This document shows positions 1-6,133 of a DNA stretch of 11,123 bases, one piece after another. The notes under the pieces are model-generated. The model had not been told where the DNA came from and made no database searches. It was given only the letters and a program-made list of their open reading frames with translations. This DNA comes from Methanocorpusculum sp. (GTDB lineage Archaea; Halobacteriota; Methanomicrobia; Methanomicrobiales; Methanocorpusculaceae), in the NCBI GenBank assembly GCA_030539595.1, contig JAUNXW010000044.1, positions 1 to 11,123 on the forward strand, given 5' to 3'. Both the position numbers and the translations under genes were made by a program. Every line of letters begins with the position of its first letter. The stretch's first letter is position 1.

Positions 1-1
1 T

Positions 2-1567
2 TCAAACAACTTTGAAGCCCACCCGCTTGCCGGACGCAGAATTATGGAAGCAAAGAGAAAGGGAGCACACATCATTGTATGCGACCCGCGTGTAACTCCG
101 ACTGCAAAGCAGGCAGATATGCACATTCAGCACTATCCGGGAACAGATATCCAGCTCCTTAACTGTTTAATGAAATACATCATCGAAAACGACTGGATTG
201 ACCACGATTTCGTTGAGAACAGAACAAAAGGATACGAAGCACTCAAAGCATGCGTCACTCAGGACAAATACAACTGGGAAAACACATCAAAGATTACAGG
301 AGTTCCAGTAGAAAAACTCCAGAAAGCCCTTGAGTGGCTCCACGAATGCCAGCACAAGACCGCATTCGTTCACTGTCTCGGTATCACACAGCACACCGTC
401 GGTGTCGACAACGTCCGTTCAATCGCACACATCCAGACAATCCTCGGAAACATCGGAAAGCCCGGATGCGGTGTCAACGCACTTCGCGGTCAGAACAACG
501 TTCAGGGCTCATGCGATATGGGAGCACTTCCGAACGTATACGCCGGATACTACTCAGTCATGAACCCCGACCTCGCAAAGAAAGTCGCAGACTACTGGGG
601 CATTGACTCAATCCCGCAGGGCAAACTCGGATTACATATCCCAGAAATGCTTGAGACACTCTACGAGCACCCGGACAAAGTCAAGTGTATGTACCTGATG
701 GGTGAGAACCCGGTTATCTCCGACCCGAACTCAAAGATGGTCGAGAAAGCAATGGAGAACTGTGAGTTCCTCGTTGTTCAGGATATCTTCAACACCGAGA
801 CCTCCAAATACGCAGACGTCGTCTTACCGGGCTCATGCTATGCAGAAGAAGACGGAACACAGACCAATGCAGAACGCCGTGTCCAGAGATTCAGAAAGGC
901 ACAGGACGCACCCGGAGAATCCAAACTTGACTGGGAAATCATGAAAATGATTGCAGAAAAGATGGGCTACGGCAAATACTTCACATGGGAAAAGACCGAA
1001 GATGTCTTCAACGAGATGCGCGGAATTACCCCGCAGTATGCAGGTATCACCTACGCAAAACTCGACGGAGACGGAATCCAGTGGCCTTGCCCAACCGAAG
1101 ACCACCCGGGAACAGCAATTCTCCACATTAAAGAATTTGCAGGAATGCCCGAAGGAAAAGCCTGCCTTGAAGCCATTGAACACCGTGACCCCGCAGAGGT
1201 TATCGACGCGGAATATCCGTTCTGGCTCACAACCGGTGCAACCATCTGGCACTGGCCGTCAGGTTCAATGACACGCAGATGCACACAGCTTGACCGCGAC
1301 TGCCCGACCGCATGGCTTGAAATGAACAAGATTGATGCGGACAAACTCGGCGTCAAAGACGGCGAGCCTGTAATTCTTTACTCACGCCGCGGAGAAGTCG
1401 AAGTATGCACACGTGTATTTGACGCAATCAAACCGGGAGTATTCTTCATGCCGTTCCACTTTATTGAGGCACGTGCAAACCTCGTTACAAACACAGCATA
1501 CGACCCTGTTTCCAGAACACCGGAGTACAAAGTTTGTGCTGTTAACATCAGAAAGATGGAGGCCTAA
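2..1567 (+). CDS. fdhA: Formate dehydrogenase alpha (catalytic) subunit, 5'-truncated by window edge
   Basis: This is the catalytic subunit of F420-dependent formate dehydrogenase, which oxidises formate to CO2 in the cytoplasm at a bis-pterin molybdenum or tungsten centre. The reading frame is open from base 2 (visible start SNNFEAHPLAGRRI), so the Met at 44 is internal and the true start lies outside the window. About 521 residues are seen of a family length near 680. The N-terminal [4Fe-4S] site and the catalytic Cys or Sec are therefore missing from view. Family hallmarks include LRGQNNVQGSCDMG (nt 482-523), the pterin-domain segment GENPVISDPN (nt 701-730), and a C-terminal molybdopterin-dinucleotide-binding domain from about nt 1214, with TTGATIWHWPSGSMTRR near its start. 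No in-frame UGA occurs in the visible part. The gene ends 2 nt before fdhB and surely forms an operon with it. Other members of the molybdopterin oxidoreductase family are possible in principle, but the FdhB partner makes formate dehydrogenase the strong choice. Confidence 0.96.
   Translation, partial: SNNFEAHPLAGRRIMEAKRKGAHIIVCDPRVTPTAKQADMHIQHYPGTDIQLLNCLMKYIIENDWIDHDFVENRTKGYEALKACVTQDKYNWENTSKITGVPVEKLQKALEWLHECQHKTAFVHCLGITQHTVGVDNVRSIAHIQTILGNIGKPGCGVNALRGQNNVQGSCDMGALPNVYAGYYSVMNPDLAKKVADYWGIDSIPQGKLGLHIPEMLETLYEHPDKVKCMYLMGENPVISDPNSKMVEKAMENCEFLVVQDIFNTETSKYADVVLPGSCYAEEDGTQTNAERRVQRFRKAQDAPGESKLDWEIMKMIAEKMGYGKYFTWEKTEDVFNEMRGITPQYAGITYAKLDGDGIQWPCPTEDHPGTAILHIKEFAGMPEGKACLEAIEHRDPAEVIDAEYPFWLTTGATIWHWPSGSMTRRCTQLDRDCPTAWLEMNKIDADKLGVKDGEPVILYSRRGEVEVCTRVFDAIKPGVFFMPFHFIEARANLVTNTAYDPVSRTPEYKVCAVNIRKMEA
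1558..1562 (+). promoter_or_regulatory. Shine-Dalgarno site of fdhB inside the fdhA 3' end
   Basis: GGAGG lies 7 nt before the fdhB ATG and overlaps the last codons of fdhA. It fixes the fdhB start and suggests that fdhB is translated in coupling with fdhA. The first genes of transcription units in this window lack such a site. Confidence 0.8.
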
Positions 1568-1569
1568 AA

Positions 1570-2826
1570 ATGTCAGCAAAAGGCGATATGTTTTACGCAT
1601 GGACTAATGACGCAAACATCAAAGGAGAATGCGGCGGAGCAGTCACATCAATCTTAAAGTACATGCTTTCGGAAAAGATTGTTGACATGGTCTTAACCGT
1701 CAGAAAAGGTGTAGATCTTTACGACCCGCAGCCGGCATTTATTACCGACCCGGCAGAACTTGACAAATGTGCAGGTTCACTCCACTGCGGAACACTTCTC
1801 TTACCGAAACTCATCAAGAAGTACCTTAACGGTGCAAAAGACATGAAGATCGCAATCACCTGTAAAGGCTGCGACGCAAAAGCAATGTATGAGCTCGGCA
1901 AGCGTAACCAGATTAACATGGACAACGTCATCATGATTGGTCTCAACTGCGGCGGTTCGGTCGCCCCACAGATGGCACGCAAGATGATTGTCGAGAAGTA
2001 CGGTGTCAACCCCGATAAAGTCTTCAAAGAGGAGATTGACAAGGGACAGTTCATCATCGAGTACACCGACGAGAACGGAGCACACCAGGAGAAAGGCATT
2101 AAGATTGATGACCTTGAAGCAGAAGGCATGGGACGCAGACTTAACTGTCAGCGCTGTGAAACCAAGATTCCGCGTCAGTGCGATTTAGCATGCGGTAACT
2201 GGGGAGTAATCGGTGAAAAAGCAGGCAAGGCAACTTTCGTTGAAGTCTGCTCAGAGAAAGGTGCAATGGTTCTTGACGGAGCAGTCAAGGCAGGCATTCT
2301 CGCAACCTCCGCTCCGGAAGCAAAAGGTCTTGAGATTCGCGGCAAGATTGAAAATGTCATGGTCAAGATGGGTAAGAAAGCCCAGGAAAAGCAGTTCGCA
2401 ACTCTTGGCGAAGGCACAGACAGACTCAACAAGATTATGCGCGAAGCAAGCCGCTGTATCAAATGCTACGGCTGTATTGAGAACTGTCCAATCTGCTACT
2501 GTGTTGAGTGTTCAACAAAGAAGCCGCACTTAGTCCGCCCGGGAATTATTCCGCCGGACTTTATGTTCCAGATGATCAGATTCGCACACATTGCGGATTC
2601 ATGTATCAACTGCGGTCAGTGTCAGGAGCTTTGTCCGATGGATATTCCAAACTCACTCTATATGCACGCCCAGCAGGTCGAGCTTGAAAAGATGTTCGGT
2701 CACAAGCCGGGTTACGATATGGAGCTTCCGGTTCTCGCATTCGCAGAGGAAGCAACAGAGCGTGCACGCCTGAATGCAACCGGCTCGGATATGATTTACG
2801 AAAACGTCTTCGGCGAACAGAAGTAA
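1570..2826 (+). CDS. fdhB: Formate dehydrogenase beta subunit, F420-reducing
   Basis: The 418-residue partner of FdhA carries electrons from the formate site to coenzyme F420, giving F420H2 for methanogenesis. It belongs to the FrhB/FdhB family of flavin and iron-sulfur proteins. The N terminus has the family's GECGGAVTSILKYML signature (residues 19-33). The central domain has Cys pairs C193/C196 and C204/C208, likely cluster ligands. The C-terminal third is ferredoxin-like, with C296-X2-C299-X2-C302-X3-C306 followed by C309, C311 and C314, and a second motif C345-X2-C348-X2-C351-X3-C355-P. The length is normal for methanogen FdhB. The start is fixed by the GGAGG site 7 nt upstream. A hairpin and T-run follow 4 nt after the stop codon, so the fdh transcript appears to end here and no fdhC formate transporter is attached downstream. 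Confidence 0.96.
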   Translation: MSAKGDMFYAWTNDANIKGECGGAVTSILKYMLSEKIVDMVLTVRKGVDLYDPQPAFITDPAELDKCAGSLHCGTLLLPKLIKKYLNGAKDMKIAITCKGCDAKAMYELGKRNQINMDNVIMIGLNCGGSVAPQMARKMIVEKYGVNPDKVFKEEIDKGQFIIEYTDENGAHQEKGIKIDDLEAEGMGRRLNCQRCETKIPRQCDLACGNWGVIGEKAGKATFVEVCSEKGAMVLDGAVKAGILATSAPEAKGLEIRGKIENVMVKMGKKAQEKQFATLGEGTDRLNKIMREASRCIKCYGCIENCPICYCVECSTKKPHLVRPGIIPPDFMFQMIRFAHIADSCINCGQCQELCPMDIPNSLYMHAQQVELEKMFGHKPGYDMELPVLAFAEEATERARLNATGSDMIYENVFGEQK

Positions 2827-2830
2827 ATCA

Positions 2831-2859
2831 GGGTGCTCAGGCACTCAAACTTTTTTTTT
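2831..2859 (+). terminator. Hairpin plus T9 terminator after fdhAB
   Basis: A 6-bp stem including one G-T pair (GGGTGC / GCACTC, loop TCAG) spans 2831-2846. AAAC and a run of nine T follow at 2851-2859. The position just after the fdhB stop and the long T-run fit termination in archaea, where the T-run matters most. The rest of the 176-bp gap to the next gene (2860-2960) is AT-rich, and I see no other clear element in it. Confidence 0.75.
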
Positions 2860-2960
2860 GGAATTGTTAAATCGTTAATTAGATTATTATTAATAACCCC
2901 GTTCGCTATTTTGTGATTGATGTCAATAAGTAAAACGTGAACGTATCTTCTAATAGCCAA

Positions 2961-2972
2961 CACATAAATACC
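2961..2972 (+). promoter_or_regulatory. Probable TATA-like box of the C11 peptidase gene
   Basis: CACATAAATACC resembles an archaeal TATA box and lies about 35 nt before the ATG at 3003. Transcription would start near 2990-2997, leaving a leader of only a few bases. No Shine-Dalgarno sequence is seen before the ATG, which agrees with a near-leaderless transcript. This is a motif judgement only. Confidence 0.45.
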
Positions 2973-3002
2973 ATCTCCATCTCATTAATATGACGACTAT
3001 TC

Positions 3003-5081
3003 ATGATACAAAGAAAAGATATCGTGCGGGCACTGATGATTACATCAGTTGCTCTGCTGATTCTCGCATCAACCGCGACAGCAGTATCCGCAGAAGATGA
3101 TAATTTCATCGTAATGTATGTGGTGGGCTCAGACCTCGAAACAAACTACAACTTCGCAACGAACAACCTCATCGACCTTGCAAATAATCTTGATGAATCT
3201 GCAGGTGATGTGATTATCTGTTACGGAGGCGCAAACAAAGCAGGCTGGAACGACGGCGTCACAATTACTAACCTCTCTTTATTAGCAGACGATGCAGAAG
3301 ACGGCGTTATAGGCGTTGATACAGCCACAGGAAAAACCACCGAATTTATATTAACAAGATACTCAGGCGACATGTCAACACCTGAACTACTCGGCACAAG
3401 CCTTGCCTATGCAGATGACTACGGAGAAGCCAACGGTCTGACAAATGCAAACCGCTACATAATCTTCTGGGATCACGGGGGGGCATGGATAGGCTTCGGC
3501 ACTAACGTCGTCACCGGAAAAACAATGAGCCTCGAAGAACTTGCAGAAGGAATGTCTGCTGCGGAGAAGTATGATATGATTGTTTTCAATGCCTGCCTGA
3601 TGGGTTCGATTGAGGTAGCAAATGCACTCTATCCCTATGCAGACTATATGCTTGCATCTGAAGAGTCAACCCCTGCAATTAAGGGTCTGAACTACACCGG
3701 ATTAGGCATTGCACTTTCAGAAAACCCGTCAATGACACCGAAACAGTTAGCAGACGTTTTAATTGATACATATATTCCGGAAAGCATAGGTATGCATGTT
3801 CCAAAAGTCCAGGCCCTCGTCGACCTCAACAGAGTGCCTGCTGTAATTTCGGCTCTGGATACCTTTGGAGACAATCTTGACAGAACACTTGCATATAATG
3901 AAACTACAGCTGTCCTCGGCAGCATAATCTCCTTTGTTCAGGACTTCGGCGTGAACGGTTTTGGCGGCGGGGCGCGTGCTGTGCCGTATTCTGAAGATTT
4001 GTATGATTTTGCCGGCATTGTCAGAGATGGAACACGAGATGCTGAGCTTAAAGCCTCAGCTGATACGCTGATTAATGAACTTGAGAGATATATTATCCGC
4101 ACAGAAAGCAACGGCGGATTCGCAGCAGTGGGCGGTGTATCGATTGTATCACCTGTAATATACAACATGCTGATCTCCGGAACCCCGAATCATTCAGCTG
4201 ATGAGCTGCCTGAGAATTATCGCAGCGGAATTTATCTTGGAGAAAACAACGGCTGGAATGCATTTCTGGATAACTATACGATAAGCGTTATAGAAAAAGA
4301 CCAAGCAATCTCAGCATCCATTGACAACGAGTCCGAAAATGTGACGGTGACGAGTTCAACAGGTACAACCAAGGCGACAATAAATTATGTCTATGATAAT
4401 GACGGGCAGTTTGTTGTTATCGGAGAGGTTCCTATGGAAGAAAGTATTGTTTCTTCGAACAGCAGTGTATGGCTTTATGAGCCGACAGGAAAGTATGCGT
4501 TCCCAGAGTGGAACGGGAAGTGGCTGGTGCTCGCAAATCCGGGCGATAAAGACGGTGTGATTATTTCCGCACGTTATTTCAATGACGGGTCTACCGGTCA
4601 GAGTATGTATTCGGTTTCCGGAAATCTTACCCGTAATGTGAACGGTTCTGAAAATACATATCAGGCGTTTTTAATTTTGATGGTTGATGCAGATACCCTG
4701 AAGCCGTATACCATCATGGTGAATGCACCAGATTCATCTGCAGAAGGTATAGGAACAAACCTTCTCGGTTCTACCGACATAATACCAGGGGATGTTTTCA
4801 CGCCGGTTCTGACTATTTACGACGCTGAGACTGATACGGCAAATGAGACTGTTATGTCAAAGCAGAGTTTCGTGTTTGGTGAGAACCCGCTTGAGAATTT
4901 TGCTGTTGTGAAGTTTGCAGATGATAAAGTATACTGGTATATGGCAGCAGAGGATATGATGGATATGGATACATATATCCTGTCCGACCCGAATATGCCT
5001 GCGTCAGCTTCTTCTCCTGCACCGTTCTTTGGAATACTTGTCGGACTTGCGGCGGCAGGGCTTCTGCTGAGAAGAAAATAA
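3003..5081 (+). CDS. Secreted, membrane-anchored clostripain-family (C11) cysteine peptidase
   Basis: This 692-residue protein is predicted to cut proteins at the cell surface. Residues 1-30 form a Sec signal peptide (positive start, hydrophobic core, AVSA then acidic residues). The peptidase C11 domain follows, from about residue 35 to 390. It shows GSDLE near its start, the catalytic histidine in FWDHGGAW (H158) and the catalytic cysteine in FNACLMGSIEVANAL (C198), the His-Cys dyad of the clostripain family. Residues 430-660 look like a beta-rich accessory region rich in N, S, T and D. The C terminus has a Ser/Pro/Ala linker, PAPFFG, a hydrophobic helix (about 675-689) and a final RRK, a tripartite layout like archaeal PGF/PEF-CTERM sorting signals, so it is probably anchored outside the membrane. 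Substrate and any self-activation site are unknown. By eye, codons are more C-ending in the first third and more T-ending later. A G7 tract encodes the Gly-Gly after H158. It stands alone, with its own promoter and T-run. Confidence 0.88.
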   Translation: MIQRKDIVRALMITSVALLILASTATAVSAEDDNFIVMYVVGSDLETNYNFATNNLIDLANNLDESAGDVIICYGGANKAGWNDGVTITNLSLLADDAEDGVIGVDTATGKTTEFILTRYSGDMSTPELLGTSLAYADDYGEANGLTNANRYIIFWDHGGAWIGFGTNVVTGKTMSLEELAEGMSAAEKYDMIVFNACLMGSIEVANALYPYADYMLASEESTPAIKGLNYTGLGIALSENPSMTPKQLADVLIDTYIPESIGMHVPKVQALVDLNRVPAVISALDTFGDNLDRTLAYNETTAVLGSIISFVQDFGVNGFGGGARAVPYSEDLYDFAGIVRDGTRDAELKASADTLINELERYIIRTESNGGFAAVGGVSIVSPVIYNMLISGTPNHSADELPENYRSGIYLGENNGWNAFLDNYTISVIEKDQAISASIDNESENVTVTSSTGTTKATINYVYDNDGQFVVIGEVPMEESIVSSNSSVWLYEPTGKYAFPEWNGKWLVLANPGDKDGVIISARYFNDGSTGQSMYSVSGNLTRNVNGSENTYQAFLILMVDADTLKPYTIMVNAPDSSAEGIGTNLLGSTDIIPGDVFTPVLTIYDAETDTANETVMSKQSFVFGENPLENFAVVKFADDKVYWYMAAEDMMDMDTYILSDPNMPASASSPAPFFGILVGLAAAGLLLRRK

Positions 5082-5083
5082 AC

Positions 5084-5098
5084 TTTTTTTATATTTTT
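5084..5098 (+). terminator. T-rich terminator after the C11 peptidase gene
   Basis: T7, ATA-like break and T5 (5084-5098) begin 2 nt after the stop codon. There is no strong hairpin before it. Oligo-T alone can end transcription by archaeal RNA polymerase, so this is a likely terminator. Confidence 0.5.
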
Positions 5099-5108
5099 AA
5101 AACCGAGT

Positions 5109-5141
5109 CTTGTCCAACGGATTTAATCACGATTGGACAAG
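5109..5141. repeat. Near-perfect inverted repeat, CTTGTCCAA...TTGGACAAG
   Basis: The arms at 5109-5117 and 5133-5141 are exactly complementary over 9 bp. The 15-base interior also folds (CG and GATT against AATC and CG) with unpaired A at 5129 and 5132, so nearly all of the 33 bases pair. It lies between the peptidase T-run and the next gene. It could be a hairpin at the end of the peptidase transcript or a protein-binding dyad upstream of the next gene. There is no T-run directly after it, which argues against a standard terminator. Confidence 0.6.
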
Positions 5142-5151
5142 CTCCGCCATT

Positions 5152-5188
5152 GATAAATGTAACAAAGAATATCTTCATTCAGTTACAT
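5152..5188 (+). promoter_or_regulatory. Possible promoter with inverted repeat ATGTAAC...GTTACAT
   Basis: Complementary 7-base arms lie at 5157-5163 and 5182-5188, and a second nested pair GAAT/ATTC lies at 5167-5170 and 5177-5180. The TATA-like GATAAATG at 5152-5159 would place a start near 5180, inside the dyad, about 20 nt before the ATG at 5203. An operator or a leader hairpin is possible. No Shine-Dalgarno site precedes the ATG. Confidence 0.35.
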
Positions 5189-5202
5189 ATAGATGAATCA
5201 TA

Positions 5203-6057
5203 ATGGCACGCAAGAAAGATAATTTTGACCCTCTTGGCGGATTTGTAGGCGGACCTGCCAAACCCAATAAAAAATCAAAGCGGGTTAACGACCTTCTCGG
5301 CTCAGGAAAGGACACAGGCTCGGGCAGCATATACGACGAAGGCGACTACACTCCGACTCACTCAGGCAGAACCGATGCCTTAACCGCAACAGGCGAAGCT
5401 GTTCCAGAAAAAAAGAAAAAGAAAGGATTTTTCTTCGGACGTAAAGAAAAGCCCGCCTATGCCGCGGAACAGCCCAAGGATTCCGGATTCGACAGCTCGG
5501 AATATAAATTAGACATAAAAAGCGGAGTAATGGACACAGGCATTGCAGAACGCTACGCCGAAGACGAATACACACAGGTATCCGACAATTACTATGAACG
5601 ACGCGAAGAAAATACATTTGAAGAAGAACTTCCGTCCGAACCCGAAGAAGAAGAAGAAGATGACTTCTTTGAGCCCGAACACAAATCTCCAGAACCTATT
5701 CAGCATCACATATCCAATATCCCCAAATCCGTTCGGCACGAAATAAAGGTAAAAGAAGAAGACATTCAGAATCCGCTTGTAAATAAATCAGAACCCATAC
5801 AAACTCACCCCTATATCTGTTATCTTTGCGGCGAAGTATCTACAGACGCTCTCCCGCAGTTTGGGTTCGGAGACGGAAGCAATCCCGATGACTTTGTACC
5901 GCTTTGCAAAACCTGTCTGCACGCAGTCACAACCCTTATGAAATTCCGCGAACCGTCGGATGAATCCGAAATCAAAGCAGAATGGAGATCAATATGCCCC
6001 GGTCTCGATGATTCACGTGCCGGCAAAATCATAACCGAAGGCAGAAAACACCACTAA
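5203..6057 (+). CDS. Hypothetical protein with charged low-complexity region and C-terminal Cys4 zinc-ribbon-like motif
   Basis: I do not recognise this 284-residue protein as a named family. Residues 1-200 look disordered, with a basic Lys-rich start, KKKKKG near residue 70, an acidic run around 135-160 (EPEEEEEDDFFEPE), and many P, S and Q. The C-terminal part from 201 appears folded. C206-X2-C209 (YICYLCGE) and C235-X2-C238 (LCKTCLHA) are spaced by 25 residues, as in a treble-clef or zinc-ribbon site, and C265 lies further on. There is no signal peptide or membrane helix, so it is cytoplasmic. A nucleic-acid-binding or protein-scaffold role is conceivable but unproven. The ATG at 5203 is the start in this frame that gives the basic MARKK opening. 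It has its own upstream region with inverted repeats. The MFS gene follows 73 nt later behind its own TATA-like element, so the two need not share a transcript. Confidence 0.75.
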   Translation: MARKKDNFDPLGGFVGGPAKPNKKSKRVNDLLGSGKDTGSGSIYDEGDYTPTHSGRTDALTATGEAVPEKKKKKGFFFGRKEKPAYAAEQPKDSGFDSSEYKLDIKSGVMDTGIAERYAEDEYTQVSDNYYERREENTFEEELPSEPEEEEEDDFFEPEHKSPEPIQHHISNIPKSVRHEIKVKEEDIQNPLVNKSEPIQTHPYICYLCGEVSTDALPQFGFGDGSNPDDFVPLCKTCLHAVTTLMKFREPSDESEIKAEWRSICPGLDDSRAGKIITEGRKHH

Positions 6058-6094
6058 CATCCACTACCCAATAACGAGTTACAACAAAAAATCA

Positions 6095-6110
6095 ATATTA
6101 ATTAATATAC
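6095..6110 (+). promoter_or_regulatory. TATA-like box within a 14-bp AT palindrome, MFS gene
   Basis: ATATTAATTAATAT (6095-6108) is a perfect palindrome. Its right half continues into TAATATAC, a good TATA-like sequence about 25 nt before the MFS ATG at 6131. Transcription would start at or next to the ATG, giving a leaderless message. No Shine-Dalgarno site is present. Confidence 0.5.
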
Positions 6111-6133
6111 ATGAATACAATAAAATATTCATG
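6110..6133. promoter_or_regulatory. Operator-like dyad overlapping the MFS start codon
   Basis: CATGAATA (6110-6117) and TATTCATG (6126-6133) are exact 8-bp complements with an 8-base spacer CAATAAAA. The right arm contains the ATG of the MFS gene, and the dyad lies directly downstream of the TATA-like element. This is where an archaeal repressor would block polymerase. No regulator gene adjoins it in the window. Confidence 0.5.

Noticed and set aside
44..46. ATG at 44 as the start of fdhA
   Set aside because: The frame is open and family-like upstream to base 2, and the N-terminal domain would be missing.
833..1252. 139-codon open frame on the - strand inside fdhA
   Set aside because: It lies fully antisense to a well conserved gene, has no plausible start signal, and its composition mirrors fdhA codon bias.
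2..1567. Selenocysteine in FdhA
   Set aside because: No in-frame UGA is in the visible part, and the catalytic position lies upstream of the window, so nothing can be said.
1719..2129. 136-codon open frame on the - strand inside fdhB
   Set aside because: It is antisense to fdhB over conserved sequence, with no family resemblance and no ribosome-binding site.
2906..3109. Short - strand open frame across the peptidase promoter
   Set aside because: Half overlaps the peptidase signal-peptide region, and nothing suggests it is translated.
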